64,000 nt of DNA, taken from DATJPR01 sp963752915. GTDB lineage: Bacteria > Bacteroidota > Ignavibacteria > UBA10030 > UBA6906. A model generated the notes under the pieces. It saw only the letters and a list, made by a program, of their open reading frames with translations, ran no database searches and was not told the origin of the DNA. The DNA is taken from positions 186,001-250,000 of the forward strand of contig CAVVZZ010000007.1 in assembly GCA_963752915.1 (NCBI GenBank), written 5' to 3'. The position numbers and the translations under genes are program-made. Below, piece after piece: positions 50,862-59,114 of this stretch. Each line of letters begins with the position of its first letter. Within the stretch, counting starts at the first letter, position 1.

Positions 50862-52286
50862 ATGAGCATTTTAGATTATGGCGGATTCGACGACGAACCC
50901 GAAGATGAAGAGCGCCGGCGCGAACGGTTTGAGGAAGAGCTGAAGCGCTTCCAGGACATGCTCAAAGACAAGTCCCCCGACATCACCAATGTCGAGGCAC
51001 TCGAAGAGATCGTCTCCTATTATCTTGATCATGAGAAGTACGAAGAGGCCCTCCATTTCATCAATCAGCTCCTTTCCCTCGTCCCGTACAGCGCCGAGAA
51101 CTGGCAACGCAAGGGGATTATCCTCGGGAATCTATTGAAATTTGAGGAAGCGCTCGACTGTTACAACCATGCATTGAGCATCAGCCCCACCGATCCCGAA
51201 ATCCTGGTCAACAAGGCTATCACCCTCGACGACTTGGGACGAACCACGGACGCCATCGCCTGCTTTGACGAAGCCCTGCTGATCGAGCCGGGGAATGTCG
51301 AAGCACTCTTCAACAAGGGAGTCACGCTCGAAAAAGCGGGCCGGTACGAGGACGCCGTTCAGATCTTCAAGTTCATTCTGGACGACGACGCGCTGCATAA
51401 GGACGCCTGGTACGAAATCGGCTACTGCTACGACTATCTGGACAGGCCGGAGGAGTCGTTCCGCTGCTACGAAGAACATATCAAGCTCGATCCCTACAAT
51501 TACAACGCGTGGTACAACCGGGGGATCGTGCTGAACCGTATGCTGCAGCCGCACAGGGCGATCGAGAGCTACGATATGGCGATCGCCATCCACAAGGATT
51601 TTTCCGCAGCCTGGTACAACAAAGGGAATGCCCTGGCGAATTTCGGCCGGTTGCATGATGCCATTGCCTGCTACCGGGAGACCCTCCGCCTCGAACCCAA
51701 GGATGTTCCCGCGTGGCATAATCTCGGAAATGCCTACGAGGAGCTGGGGGAATTCGAAGATGCGGTCAAGGCATTTTCCGAGGCGCTCAAGTACGACCCC
51801 AACCATTACGAGTCCTGCTTCGGCCGCGGGAGCTGCTACGATTCTCTCGAACAGTACCGCAAGGCCCTCAGCGATTACAATCGCGCGCTTTCGTTGTGCC
51901 GCGATTACCCCGAACTCTGGTATGCGAAAGCGGATCTCCTCTATAATATGGGGAGAGTCAGAGAGTCCCTCCTGAGTTACCGGATGGTGACGAAGCTCGA
52001 ACCGGAGAACTTCGAAGCGTGGCTGGACTATGGCGAAACGCTCCTCGAGCTCGGGTTCCTGAAGCAGGCACTAAAGGCCTTTGACCGCTCTGTGGATGCA
52101 AATCCATATTCGGCGGAGAGCTACTACAGCAGAGCGAAGGCACTGATCCTCATGAACCGGCTGTACGAGGCCGCAGAATCGCTCAAGAGTTCCTTCCAGC
52201 TCGACCCCGTAAAACGCATTGAGTTCGAGCAGGACTTCCCCGGCGCAAAGGCGATGAAGGAGTTCCGCTCGATTCTGAAGCGATGA
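50862..52286 (+). CDS. Tetratricopeptide repeat protein
   Basis: 474 residues, almost entirely TPR repeats from about residue 40 to 445 (for example AENWQRKGIILGNLLKFEEALDCYNHAL; FSAAWYNKGNALANFGRLHDAIACYRETLRLEP; VPAWHNLGNAYEELGEFEDAVKAFSEAL). About eleven or twelve repeats follow an acidic N-terminus (DYGGFDDEPEDEERRRERF). No signal peptide, so probably a cytoplasmic scaffold. GAAAGAAG lies upstream of the ATG. It ends in an intrinsic terminator before larE. Confidence 0.92.
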   Translation: MSILDYGGFDDEPEDEERRRERFEEELKRFQDMLKDKSPDITNVEALEEIVSYYLDHEKYEEALHFINQLLSLVPYSAENWQRKGIILGNLLKFEEALDCYNHALSISPTDPEILVNKAITLDDLGRTTDAIACFDEALLIEPGNVEALFNKGVTLEKAGRYEDAVQIFKFILDDDALHKDAWYEIGYCYDYLDRPEESFRCYEEHIKLDPYNYNAWYNRGIVLNRMLQPHRAIESYDMAIAIHKDFSAAWYNKGNALANFGRLHDAIACYRETLRLEPKDVPAWHNLGNAYEELGEFEDAVKAFSEALKYDPNHYESCFGRGSCYDSLEQYRKALSDYNRALSLCRDYPELWYAKADLLYNMGRVRESLLSYRMVTKLEPENFEAWLDYGETLLELGFLKQALKAFDRSVDANPYSAESYYSRAKALILMNRLYEAAESLKSSFQLDPVKRIEFEQDFPGAKAMKEFRSILKR

Positions 52287-52327
52287 GCGAAACGGGCCGG
52301 GGGAAGCGGGGGTTGGAGCGATACCGC

Positions 52328-52355
52328 AAACGCCACGAAGCCCGTGGCGTTTTTT
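52328..52355 (+). terminator. Intrinsic terminator between the TPR gene and larE
   Basis: ACGCCAC (52330-52336) pairs with GTGGCGT (52344-52350) around the seven-base loop GAAGCCC, extended by AA/TT, and is followed by six Ts (52350-52355). It ends 12 bases before the larE ATG at 52368, so larE must be transcribed either through it or from a promoter inside or just after it. Confidence 0.9.
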
Positions 52356-52367
52356 ATCGAAAGAACC

Positions 52368-53228
52368 ATGCACGTGATGAGTCCTGCAGTTGCGTCAAAA
52401 TACAACCGTCTGACATCGATCCTCGGTACCATGGGGAGCGTTGCCATTGGCTATTCCGGCGGGGTCGACAGCTCGCTGCTCCTCAAGGTTGCTGTCGACA
52501 CCCTTGGCACGAACGTCCTTGCGATGATCGGCCGCTCCCAGACGTATCCCACGCGGGAATTCGAAGAGGCCGTTGCGCTCGCCCAGCAGATCGGGGCGAG
52601 GTATGTCGTGGTCGACACGGAAGAAACAGACGACCTGAAATTCAAAGAGAACCCTCCCGACCGGTGCTACTATTGCAAGACCGAACTGTTCGGGAAACTC
52701 GAGGAACTCGCAGACCGTGAAGGCATCGCCTGGATTGCCGATGGCACGATCATGGATGACGTCGGGGACTTTCGTCCCGGGATGCGCGCGAAAGCCGAGA
52801 AGGATGTCCGTTCACCTCTCCTCGAAGCAGAGATGACCAAGGAGGACGTGCGTTCGCTCTCCTGCGAACTCGGGCTCCCGACGTGGGACAAACCGTCGTT
52901 TGCCTGTCTTTCTTCCCGCTTCCCGTACGGGACGGGGATCACGAGAGAGAATCTTTCCAAAATCGATCAGGCAGAGACGTTTCTCCGCGATGCCGGATTC
53001 CGCAGGTTTCGCGTTCGGTATCACGACGAGCACACCGCACGCATCGAAGTGGAACCTGCGGACATGGGGAGGTTTCTCGACGCGGCATTTCGGACCGACC
53101 TGGTTGACGCGTTCAAAGCGCTCGGATTCATTTATGTCACAATGGACTTGAAAGGATATCGGACCGGCGCAATGAATGAGGTCCTGAGCGACGTGGAAAA
53201 GAAGCGGTTTACGTCGGGACAACGGTAA
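52368..53228 (+). CDS. larE: ATP-dependent sacrificial sulfur transferase LarE
   Basis: 286 residues starting MHVMSPAVASKYNRL. The PP-loop IGYSGGVDSSLLLKVAVD (about 32-49), ENPPDRCYYCKTELF (about 94-108) and WDKPSFACLSSRFPYGTGIT (about 173-192, containing the Cys that donates sulfur in the single-Cys type) match LarE. LarE builds the nickel-pincer cofactor of lactate racemase-like enzymes with LarB and LarC, neither of which is in this window. The ATG at 52368 is chosen because an upstream GTG lies inside the terminator stem. Confidence 0.93.
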   Translation: MHVMSPAVASKYNRLTSILGTMGSVAIGYSGGVDSSLLLKVAVDTLGTNVLAMIGRSQTYPTREFEEAVALAQQIGARYVVVDTEETDDLKFKENPPDRCYYCKTELFGKLEELADREGIAWIADGTIMDDVGDFRPGMRAKAEKDVRSPLLEAEMTKEDVRSLSCELGLPTWDKPSFACLSSRFPYGTGITRENLSKIDQAETFLRDAGFRRFRVRYHDEHTARIEVEPADMGRFLDAAFRTDLVDAFKALGFIYVTMDLKGYRTGAMNEVLSDVEKKRFTSGQR

Positions 53229-53253
53229 ATCGTTTCCCGCTCGGCCCTCTTTC

Positions 53254-53390
53254 CGTCTCATAGTCTCACAGTCCCTTCAGTGGCCGGATGAGGGACCCCA
53301 TTCTGAATTCGACATTCAGCATTCAGAAATCAGAATTCATCTCTACTCCCGCTCTCCCCCTCTCCCCTTCCCCCCTTCTCCTTATCCCCT
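53254..53390. repeat. Composite low-complexity intergenic element
   Basis: GTCTCATAGTCTCACAGTCCC (53254-53275) is followed by an ATTCTGAATTC/ATTCAGAAATCAGAATTC block (53299-53340) and a C-rich block CTCCCCCTCTCCCC (53341-53390). These are the same three word types as at 14557-14659, 37112-37171 and 42712-42786, here partly in the opposite orientation. It lies between larE and the NDH-2 gene. Confidence 0.85.
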
Positions 53391-53442
53391 CCGTGGAACG
53401 CCAGCCATTCGGAAGAATGTTAATTCTGCAGAGGAGCTCTTT

Positions 53443-54678
53443 GTGCAGAATTCGAATCTTCGCCGTTTTCTCGTCCTGGGAACAGGTTTCGGTGCATTCA
53501 ATTTCGTTAAGCGCCTTGGCCGCGGTTGTGACGTTACTGTCATCAGTCCCCGAAATCATTTTCTCTTCACTCCTCTCCTTCCAAGCACCACTGTTGGGAC
53601 GATCGAATTTCGCAGCATCATAGAGCCGATCAGGCATGCGAGGAAGGATCTTCGTTTCTACTGGGCGACGGCGGTCGGACTGGACGCGAAGAAAAAGCTC
53701 GTTCAATGCGTTTCCTGTGCTGACGCAAGGCCGTTTGAAGTGGAGTACGACGCCCTGGTGATTGCTGTCGGCGCCGTAAACAATACGTACAACATTCCCG
53801 GCGTCCAGGAGCACGCGTTGTTCCTGAAGGAGCTGAACGACGCGCGGGAGCTCCGGCAAACCATTATCCGCTGCTTCGAGCAGGCTGCGATCCCCACAGT
53901 CCCTGCGGAAGAGCGAAGCCGCCTTCTGCACTTCGTCATTTGCGGCGGCGGACCGACCGGAGTCGAATTTGCCGCCGAGCTGAATGATTTTCTGAGCGAA
54001 GATCTTACGAAGGCATATCCGGCGCTTGTCCCCGAGGCGCGGATCACGATCGTCGAAGCATCGCGCGACATCCTGCGCGGGTTCGACCGGAAGCTCCGCG
54101 AGTATGCGACAGGTCTCTTCCGGAGAGAGCGCATCGATGTGATGACCGCATCGCCGGTCACGCGCGTCGATGAGAGCGCAATCTCCTTGGCAGATGGATC
54201 GACACTTGGGTACGGCCTCCTGCTCTGGTCCGCGGGAAACGCAGCAACGGAATTCATACATACTGCGGCTCTTCCGAAGGACGACCGATCGCTGCTGATG
54301 GTCGATCGATTCTTCCGGGTGCAGGGACAGCGGGACATCTTGGCGCTCGGGGATTGTGCCGTCATCGACGGCTTCCCTCTTCCTGCGACCGCGCAAGTGG
54401 CGCAACAGGAAGGGCGGTATCTTGCACGTGAGATCAATGCCATTGGGGCGGGGAAAACGGTCAAGCCGTTCGAGTACCGTTCTCTCGGCATGCTCGCGTA
54501 TGTGGGCAACCGGCGGGCGTTGGCGGATCTGGAGGCCTACAAGGGAAAGGGATGGTCCGCCTGGCTCTTCTGGCGGTCGGCTTACTTCACGCGCATCATG
54601 AGTGTGAAGAACAAGGTGCTGGTGTTGTTTGACTGGTTTAAGGCGCTGGTGTTCGGGAGAGACGTGAGCCAGTTCTGA
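53443..54678 (+). CDS. Type II NADH:quinone dehydrogenase-like flavoprotein (NDH-2)
   Basis: 411 residues from a GTG at 53443 with GAGGAG seven bases upstream. FAD-binding FLVLGTGFGAFNFVKRL (about 9-25), ISPRNHFLFTPLLPSTTVGTIEFRSI (about 35-60), a second dinucleotide fold FVICGGGPTGVEFAAEL (about 165-181) for NADH and the FAD-tail motif DILALGDCAVI (about 301-311) are clear. The C-terminal YKGKGWSAWLFWRSAYFTRI is the amphipathic membrane-binding helix of NDH-2. It oxidises NADH and reduces quinone without pumping protons. Monocistronic; pyrF follows after 98 bases. Confidence 0.93.
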   Translation: MQNSNLRRFLVLGTGFGAFNFVKRLGRGCDVTVISPRNHFLFTPLLPSTTVGTIEFRSIIEPIRHARKDLRFYWATAVGLDAKKKLVQCVSCADARPFEVEYDALVIAVGAVNNTYNIPGVQEHALFLKELNDARELRQTIIRCFEQAAIPTVPAEERSRLLHFVICGGGPTGVEFAAELNDFLSEDLTKAYPALVPEARITIVEASRDILRGFDRKLREYATGLFRRERIDVMTASPVTRVDESAISLADGSTLGYGLLLWSAGNAATEFIHTAALPKDDRSLLMVDRFFRVQGQRDILALGDCAVIDGFPLPATAQVAQQEGRYLAREINAIGAGKTVKPFEYRSLGMLAYVGNRRALADLEAYKGKGWSAWLFWRSAYFTRIMSVKNKVLVLFDWFKALVFGRDVSQF

Positions 54679-54776
54679 ACAGCCCCAGAATCATTTTTTT
54701 GAACCCCGGCGTCGAAACGAGTTGGATATAAACCCCTTTCTTCCGTATCTTCTCGCTGAAAATTCCCCGGCGAACC

Positions 54777-55595
54777 ATGAACTTCTCCCAGCGACTCCGA
54801 CGCATCCAGCATAAAGCGAACAGCCTGTTGTGCATCGGCCTCGATACGGATATCAATAAGATCCCGGAATCCCTGTTCGCTTTCGGCGATCCCGTCTATG
54901 AATTCAACCGGCGCATCATCGATGCGACGAAAGATCTTGTCTGCGCTTATAAAATCAACCTCGCCTTCTACGAATCCACCGGCGAACACGGCTGGTATAC
55001 TGTCCACCAGACCCTCGCACGCATCCCGGACGATATCGTCACCATCGGCGACGCAAAGCGGGGCGACATCGGCAATTCGTCGGAGATGTATGCGAAGCTT
55101 CTCGTGGACGACTATGAATTCACGGCCACAACCGTCAACCCGTACATGGGCGTGGATTCAGTGTCGCCGTTTCTGAAAAACAGCCAGCAAGGAGCCTTCA
55201 TACTCGCCGTCACATCGAACCCGGGCGCGAGAGATTTTCAGTATCTGAAGGTGAAGGGTCGTCCCCTGTACGAGCAGGTGATTGCCCGGACGAAGAAGTG
55301 GAATAAAAAGAAAAACTGCGGCCTTGTGGTCGGAGCGACACGGCCCAAGGAACTCCAACGCATACGCCGGCTCGTTCCTGAGATGCCGATTCTCATCCCC
55401 GGAATCGGGGCACAAGGTGGGGATTTGCAGTCCGCCGTCCGTTTCGGTTGCGACAAGCAGGGCGAGATGGCCGTCATCAACGCCAGCAGAAGCATCATCT
55501 ACGCATCGCGCGGCGATGATTTTGCCGCAGCCGCCCGCCGTGAGGCGATTGCTTTGCGCGACCAGATCAACGCGATTCGAATCAAGTACTTCTAG
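54777..55595 (+). CDS. pyrF: Orotidine 5'-phosphate decarboxylase (type 2)
   Basis: 272 residues. LCIGLDTDINKIP (about 18-30), YKINLAFYESTGEHGW (about 60-75) and the catalytic TIGDAKRGDIGNSSEMYA (about 92-109, Lys/Asp) match the longer PyrF type found in Bacteroidota and Actinobacteria. GLVVGATRPKELQRIR and PILIPGIGAQGGDLQSAVRFG bind the phosphate. It makes UMP from OMP; with pyrG at 18 kb this is the second pyrimidine gene in the window. Confidence 0.96.
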   Translation: MNFSQRLRRIQHKANSLLCIGLDTDINKIPESLFAFGDPVYEFNRRIIDATKDLVCAYKINLAFYESTGEHGWYTVHQTLARIPDDIVTIGDAKRGDIGNSSEMYAKLLVDDYEFTATTVNPYMGVDSVSPFLKNSQQGAFILAVTSNPGARDFQYLKVKGRPLYEQVIARTKKWNKKKNCGLVVGATRPKELQRIRRLVPEMPILIPGIGAQGGDLQSAVRFGCDKQGEMAVINASRSIIYASRGDDFAAAARREAIALRDQINAIRIKYF

Positions 55596-55670
55596 GTTTT
55601 TGACGTGTTCGATGACGATAGAGCCGGGTGATCATCGAAATCCGTAGAGAGGGAGTCCAACACTCTTCCT

Positions 55671-55701
55671 TTCTACGTCCTACTTCCTCCGTCCTACTTC
55701 A
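55671..55701. repeat. TACTTCCTCCGTCCTAC low-complexity block
   Basis: A run of TTTCTACGTCCTACTTCCTCCGTCCTAC words lies in the 133-base gap between pyrF and the DUF2851 gene. The word matches the TTCCTACTTCGTACG blocks at 32921-32955 and 37181-37220 and the complement of 42631-42665. Confidence 0.75.
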
Positions 55702-55752
55702 GTTCCTTTCTCCGCCAGCTCCCGCTTTTTGTTTGACCACCGTGGTTGTCCC

Positions 55753-57198
55753 ATGACATCCATTCCTGAGTCCGTACTCCATTCAGCCTGGGAGGCGCAA
55801 CGCTTCCCGGTGCCGCTCTTCACAACGGACGGGAAGCGAATCGAGATCATCGAGAAGGGAACGCTCAACAGCGACGAGGGGCCCGATATTCTTGACGCCC
55901 TGATCCGTATCGGCGGAACGGTCTACCGCGGCGATGTCGAACTCCACGTCGACGCACGATCGTGGACCGCCCACGGCCATGAGGAGGACGCACATTACAA
56001 TTGTGTGATCCTCCATGTTGCCTTCCGATCGCCAGGCCACCTGACCCGCACGGCGAGCGGGCGTATTGTCCCCCTTCTGATTCTCGAATACTCACCAACA
56101 TCATTCCCCGGCGAATCAAGCAGGGACTATCTCCCGCTCCTGCGTTGTTACGACACGAACCAGGCGATCCCCGTTCCGGTGATCCGGCGATGGCTGCGGA
56201 CCGTCGGCCGTGAGCGGCTCCTTCGCAAGGCCGTGCGCACGGAAGCCCGTCTTCGAGAACTGGCTTTGGAGCGACGAAACGCGCTTCGTGAACCGTCCCC
56301 CTTCGAAAGCAATGACGGCGGATTCCTCCCGAACCCCGAGCCGTCATTTTTGCGGAGGGATTTCGCTTCTCCCGCGCTCTGGGAACAATTGCTCTATGAA
56401 GGGACGATGGAATGCCTTGGCTTCTCGAAGAACAGGACTCCAATGCTTCGCCTTGCGCAGTCACTCCGGCTCGACTTCATCCGGCAGTACCCGCTCGGCG
56501 ATGTCTGTGCGATGGAGGCCATCCTGTTCGGCGCTTCAGGATTGCTCCAGGGTCAAAACGATATCGGTGATGAGGAGACTGCTCAGTACATCTCGGCCCT
56601 TCTTGTGCGTTGGGAAACAATCCGTCGGAGCTGGCCGCGGTATTGTCTCCATCCTGCAGAGTGGATCTTCTTCAGACTTCGGCCGGTGAACTTCCCGACG
56701 GCCAGGCTCGCCGTGATGGCTGCACTGCTCCCGAAACTCTTCGAGGGGAACGGGATTCGCCGGCTTCTTGAATTTGCCCGATCACCCCATCAATCCGGAA
56801 GGGAATTTCTTCGCTCGTTTGCAGCCCTTTTTCAAGTGCAGACAAGCGACTACTGGCATACCCGCTGTCTCTTTGGGCCGGCGTGTGGAGACGGCGGTGC
56901 AATTCTCGGACGCGACAGGATCAACGATATCCTGGTCAACACCCTCGTGCCGCTTTTTTTGGTCTACGCCAGTATCTTCGGAGACGGACGGGTACGATTG
57001 GCAGGACTGAAGCTTCACGCGGGAATACCTCGACTGCAGGAGAACAGAATCACACAACGGATGAGGCAGGAACTCGTCAAGGAAAGGTTTCGCGTTTCAA
57101 GCGCGGCGGATCAACAGGCGTTGCTCCAACTCCACAACGCCTATTGTCTCAAAGGAAGATGTGAAGAGTGCGAAATCGGTCGTGCAATTAGAACGTGA
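55753..57198 (+). CDS. DUF2851 family protein
   Basis: 481 residues starting MTSIPESVLHSAWEAQRFPVPLFTTDGKRIEII. GTLNSDEGPDILDALIRIGGTVYRGDVELHVDARSWTAHGH (about 38-78) is the hallmark of DUF2851, an FCB-specific family with an N-terminal nuclease-like GP(D/N)F..A...I....W.G..E.H....DW..H pattern that suggests a PD-(D/E)XK-type fold; this is an inference. The C-terminus has a Cys-x-x-C-type end (CLKGRCEECEIG). Function unknown. It converges on the beta-barrel gene with an 11-base overlap. Confidence 0.92.
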   Translation: MTSIPESVLHSAWEAQRFPVPLFTTDGKRIEIIEKGTLNSDEGPDILDALIRIGGTVYRGDVELHVDARSWTAHGHEEDAHYNCVILHVAFRSPGHLTRTASGRIVPLLILEYSPTSFPGESSRDYLPLLRCYDTNQAIPVPVIRRWLRTVGRERLLRKAVRTEARLRELALERRNALREPSPFESNDGGFLPNPEPSFLRRDFASPALWEQLLYEGTMECLGFSKNRTPMLRLAQSLRLDFIRQYPLGDVCAMEAILFGASGLLQGQNDIGDEETAQYISALLVRWETIRRSWPRYCLHPAEWIFFRLRPVNFPTARLAVMAALLPKLFEGNGIRRLLEFARSPHQSGREFLRSFAALFQVQTSDYWHTRCLFGPACGDGGAILGRDRINDILVNTLVPLFLVYASIFGDGRVRLAGLKLHAGIPRLQENRITQRMRQELVKERFRVSSAADQQALLQLHNAYCLKGRCEECEIGRAIRT

Positions 57199-57820
57199 TC
57201 CCGATCGAAATCGGCACAAGCGTGCTCGTCTTTGGATCGGTGAGGACCCAGGTGTAGCGGGCTTCCAGGAACAGTGTGATGCCGATTTTCAAATCCACGC
57301 CCGCTCCAAGATTGAACGCGGTCTTGCTCTCGGACGAGAACCCCGGGAATGCTTTTGTCGGGGCGCCATTCTGGAGAACCTTCGCATCCCCAACGCTGAC
57401 GATCCCGAGACCGATGCCACCTGTCAGGTAAGGAGTGACAATCGGCAGAGGAAGGACAGGCATCTTCGCATTCGCACTGATCGACCAGAAGCTGATTGTT
57501 CCACCGTCGACGGTGAACTGCGACGCGGCAACGCCGATGTAGTTTGCCAACGCGGCCTGGTATTTGGAGTTGTCGGGGGAAAAGCTCAGATAATCAGCAG
57601 AGAATCGAAAACTCAGACCGATCGTGCCGACATCCAAATGGGCTCCTCCTCCAAAGCCGGTCCCATAGACATCTTTCAACGCGTCGGAGCCTCCGATTTG
57701 CGGACCGGGAAAATTCGCGTTCGTGATGTTCGCGTGTACGCCAAATGCCACCGAAGGGATCTGGGCAAAGGCGATCGTTGTCAGCAGCATGAACGAACAG
57801 AGCAATGCGAACCGTTTCAT
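57188..57820 (-). CDS. Outer-membrane beta-barrel protein
   Basis: 210 residues starting MKRFALLCSFMLLTTIAFAQ, a signal peptide with cleavage after AFA. The mature part is a string of beta strands with alternating hydrophobics (IGLSFRFSADYLSFSP; IVTPYLTGGIGLGIVSVG; FNLGAGVDLKIGITLFLEARYTWV) and ends in Phe (SIGITF), as expected for an eight-stranded OmpW/OmpA-like barrel. GGAGG lies six bases before the ATG at 57820, which sets the start against a much longer open frame. Confidence 0.9.
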   Translation of the reverse strand: MKRFALLCSFMLLTTIAFAQIPSVAFGVHANITNANFPGPQIGGSDALKDVYGTGFGGGAHLDVGTIGLSFRFSADYLSFSPDNSKYQAALANYIGVAASQFTVDGGTISFWSISANAKMPVLPLPIVTPYLTGGIGLGIVSVGDAKVLQNGAPTKAFPGFSSESKTAFNLGAGVDLKIGITLFLEARYTWVLTDPKTSTLVPISIGITF

Positions 57821-57851
57821 GAATCCTCCGTTGTGTATTTCGATGTCTCTC

Positions 57852-59114
57852 TTATGTCTTCTGCTCCTTTTTTCGCGCCGCGGGGAAGAGAATATTGTCA
57901 AGAATGAGACGATAGCCGGGGGAGTTCTTGTGCAGTGACAAATCCGTCGGCGGATCGCCGACAGCGTGTTGATAATCCTCCGGATCATGCCCTCCGTAGA
58001 AGGTGAATGTACCCCTCCCGTAGTTCCCATGCAAGTACTTTACCTGATCCGTGCCTGCTTTTTCGGCGAGGATCGTCACGGACCGCTTGATGAGACTTTT
58101 CTTGAACCCTGTGGTCTGGCCGAGGAACCCCTTGATGACGTTCACGTGGTCCTGCGTCAGCATGGTCGGGACAGGATCGAATTTTGCGCTGAACTCGAAG
58201 AGGGTGAAATAGTCCGTCTCCGGATTCATCCCGGCAAGCTGGTCGCTCGGCGGATCGTCGATGTCGGAATATTCGTAGCGGAGAGGATTCATCTCCAGCG
58301 TGAAATTCGTGAAGGCCAGGGTCTTGGAAAAATCCAGCTTCTTTTGTGCGTCCGGGTCGGGGGGATCGCCGTCATACATGACGTCGCAGATATCGGTGTT
58401 CTCCGCGGCGAGAGCGATATCGTAGGTGTCGGTGGCGGAACACATGGCGAACACAAACCCGCCGTTCGCAATGTATTGCTTGATGGCACGAGCAACCGCC
58501 TTCTTCTCTTCCGACACTTTCTTGAACCCAAGTTTGTGGGCCTCCTTTTCCAGCGTCGCCTGCTGTTCGATATACCACGGGGCTCCGGCGAACGAGGCGT
58601 AGAATTTCCCGTACTGCCCGGTGAAGTCCTCGTGATGCAAATGCAGCCAATCATAGTCCTGCAGCTTTCCCGCGAGGACTTCGTCATCCCAGAGCTTGTC
58701 GTAATGGATCTCGGCATAATCGAGCGCGAGCGTCACGGCATCGTCCCACGGATGGAAGTCCGGAGGAACATACACGGCGACACGTGGAGCCTTCTCGAGT
58801 TTTACGACATCCATATTGTTGTCTTCGCGCTGCACTTCAGCATAGACCGCGTTTGCGTCGCTGGAAGAGAGCTCGGAGAAGGCCACACCCCGGATGCGGC
58901 ACTCGTTGGCGATCACCTGTTGATCGTCGATCATGAATGATCCGCCCCGGTAGTTGAGAAGCCAATCGACATCCATTCCTTTGGTCAGGACCCAGTAGGC
59001 GATCCCGTACGCTTTGAGGTGATCGGTCTGCTTGAGATCCATATAGATAAGGATCTTCGACTGTGCAGACGCGATCGAGGTCCATGCGATTAAGGCAATC
59101 AGCAGTCGCTTCAT
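57852..59114 (-). CDS. Secreted ThuA/glutamine amidotransferase-like protein (asparagine synthetase B-annotated family)
   Basis: 420 residues with a signal peptide (MKRLLIALIAWTSIASAQ). ILIYMDLKQTDHLKAYGIAYWVL, DWLLNYRGGSFM and VYVPPDFHPWDDAVTLALDYAEI are the conserved N-terminal blocks of an FCB family that databases label asparagine synthetase B, although no AsnB glutaminase N-terminal Cys or PP-loop is present. YDWLHLHHEDFTGQYGKFYA and YIANGGFVFAMCSATDTYDIALAA (Cys about 224) look like a ThuA-type class I amidotransferase-like fold. Catalysis is unproven. It overlaps the upstream TPR gene by four bases, a pairing that recurs in this phylum. Confidence 0.82.
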   Translation of the reverse strand: MKRLLIALIAWTSIASAQSKILIYMDLKQTDHLKAYGIAYWVLTKGMDVDWLLNYRGGSFMIDDQQVIANECRIRGVAFSELSSSDANAVYAEVQREDNNMDVVKLEKAPRVAVYVPPDFHPWDDAVTLALDYAEIHYDKLWDDEVLAGKLQDYDWLHLHHEDFTGQYGKFYASFAGAPWYIEQQATLEKEAHKLGFKKVSEEKKAVARAIKQYIANGGFVFAMCSATDTYDIALAAENTDICDVMYDGDPPDPDAQKKLDFSKTLAFTNFTLEMNPLRYEYSDIDDPPSDQLAGMNPETDYFTLFEFSAKFDPVPTMLTQDHVNVIKGFLGQTTGFKKSLIKRSVTILAEKAGTDQVKYLHGNYGRGTFTFYGGHDPEDYQHAVGDPPTDLSLHKNSPGYRLILDNILFPAARKKEQKT

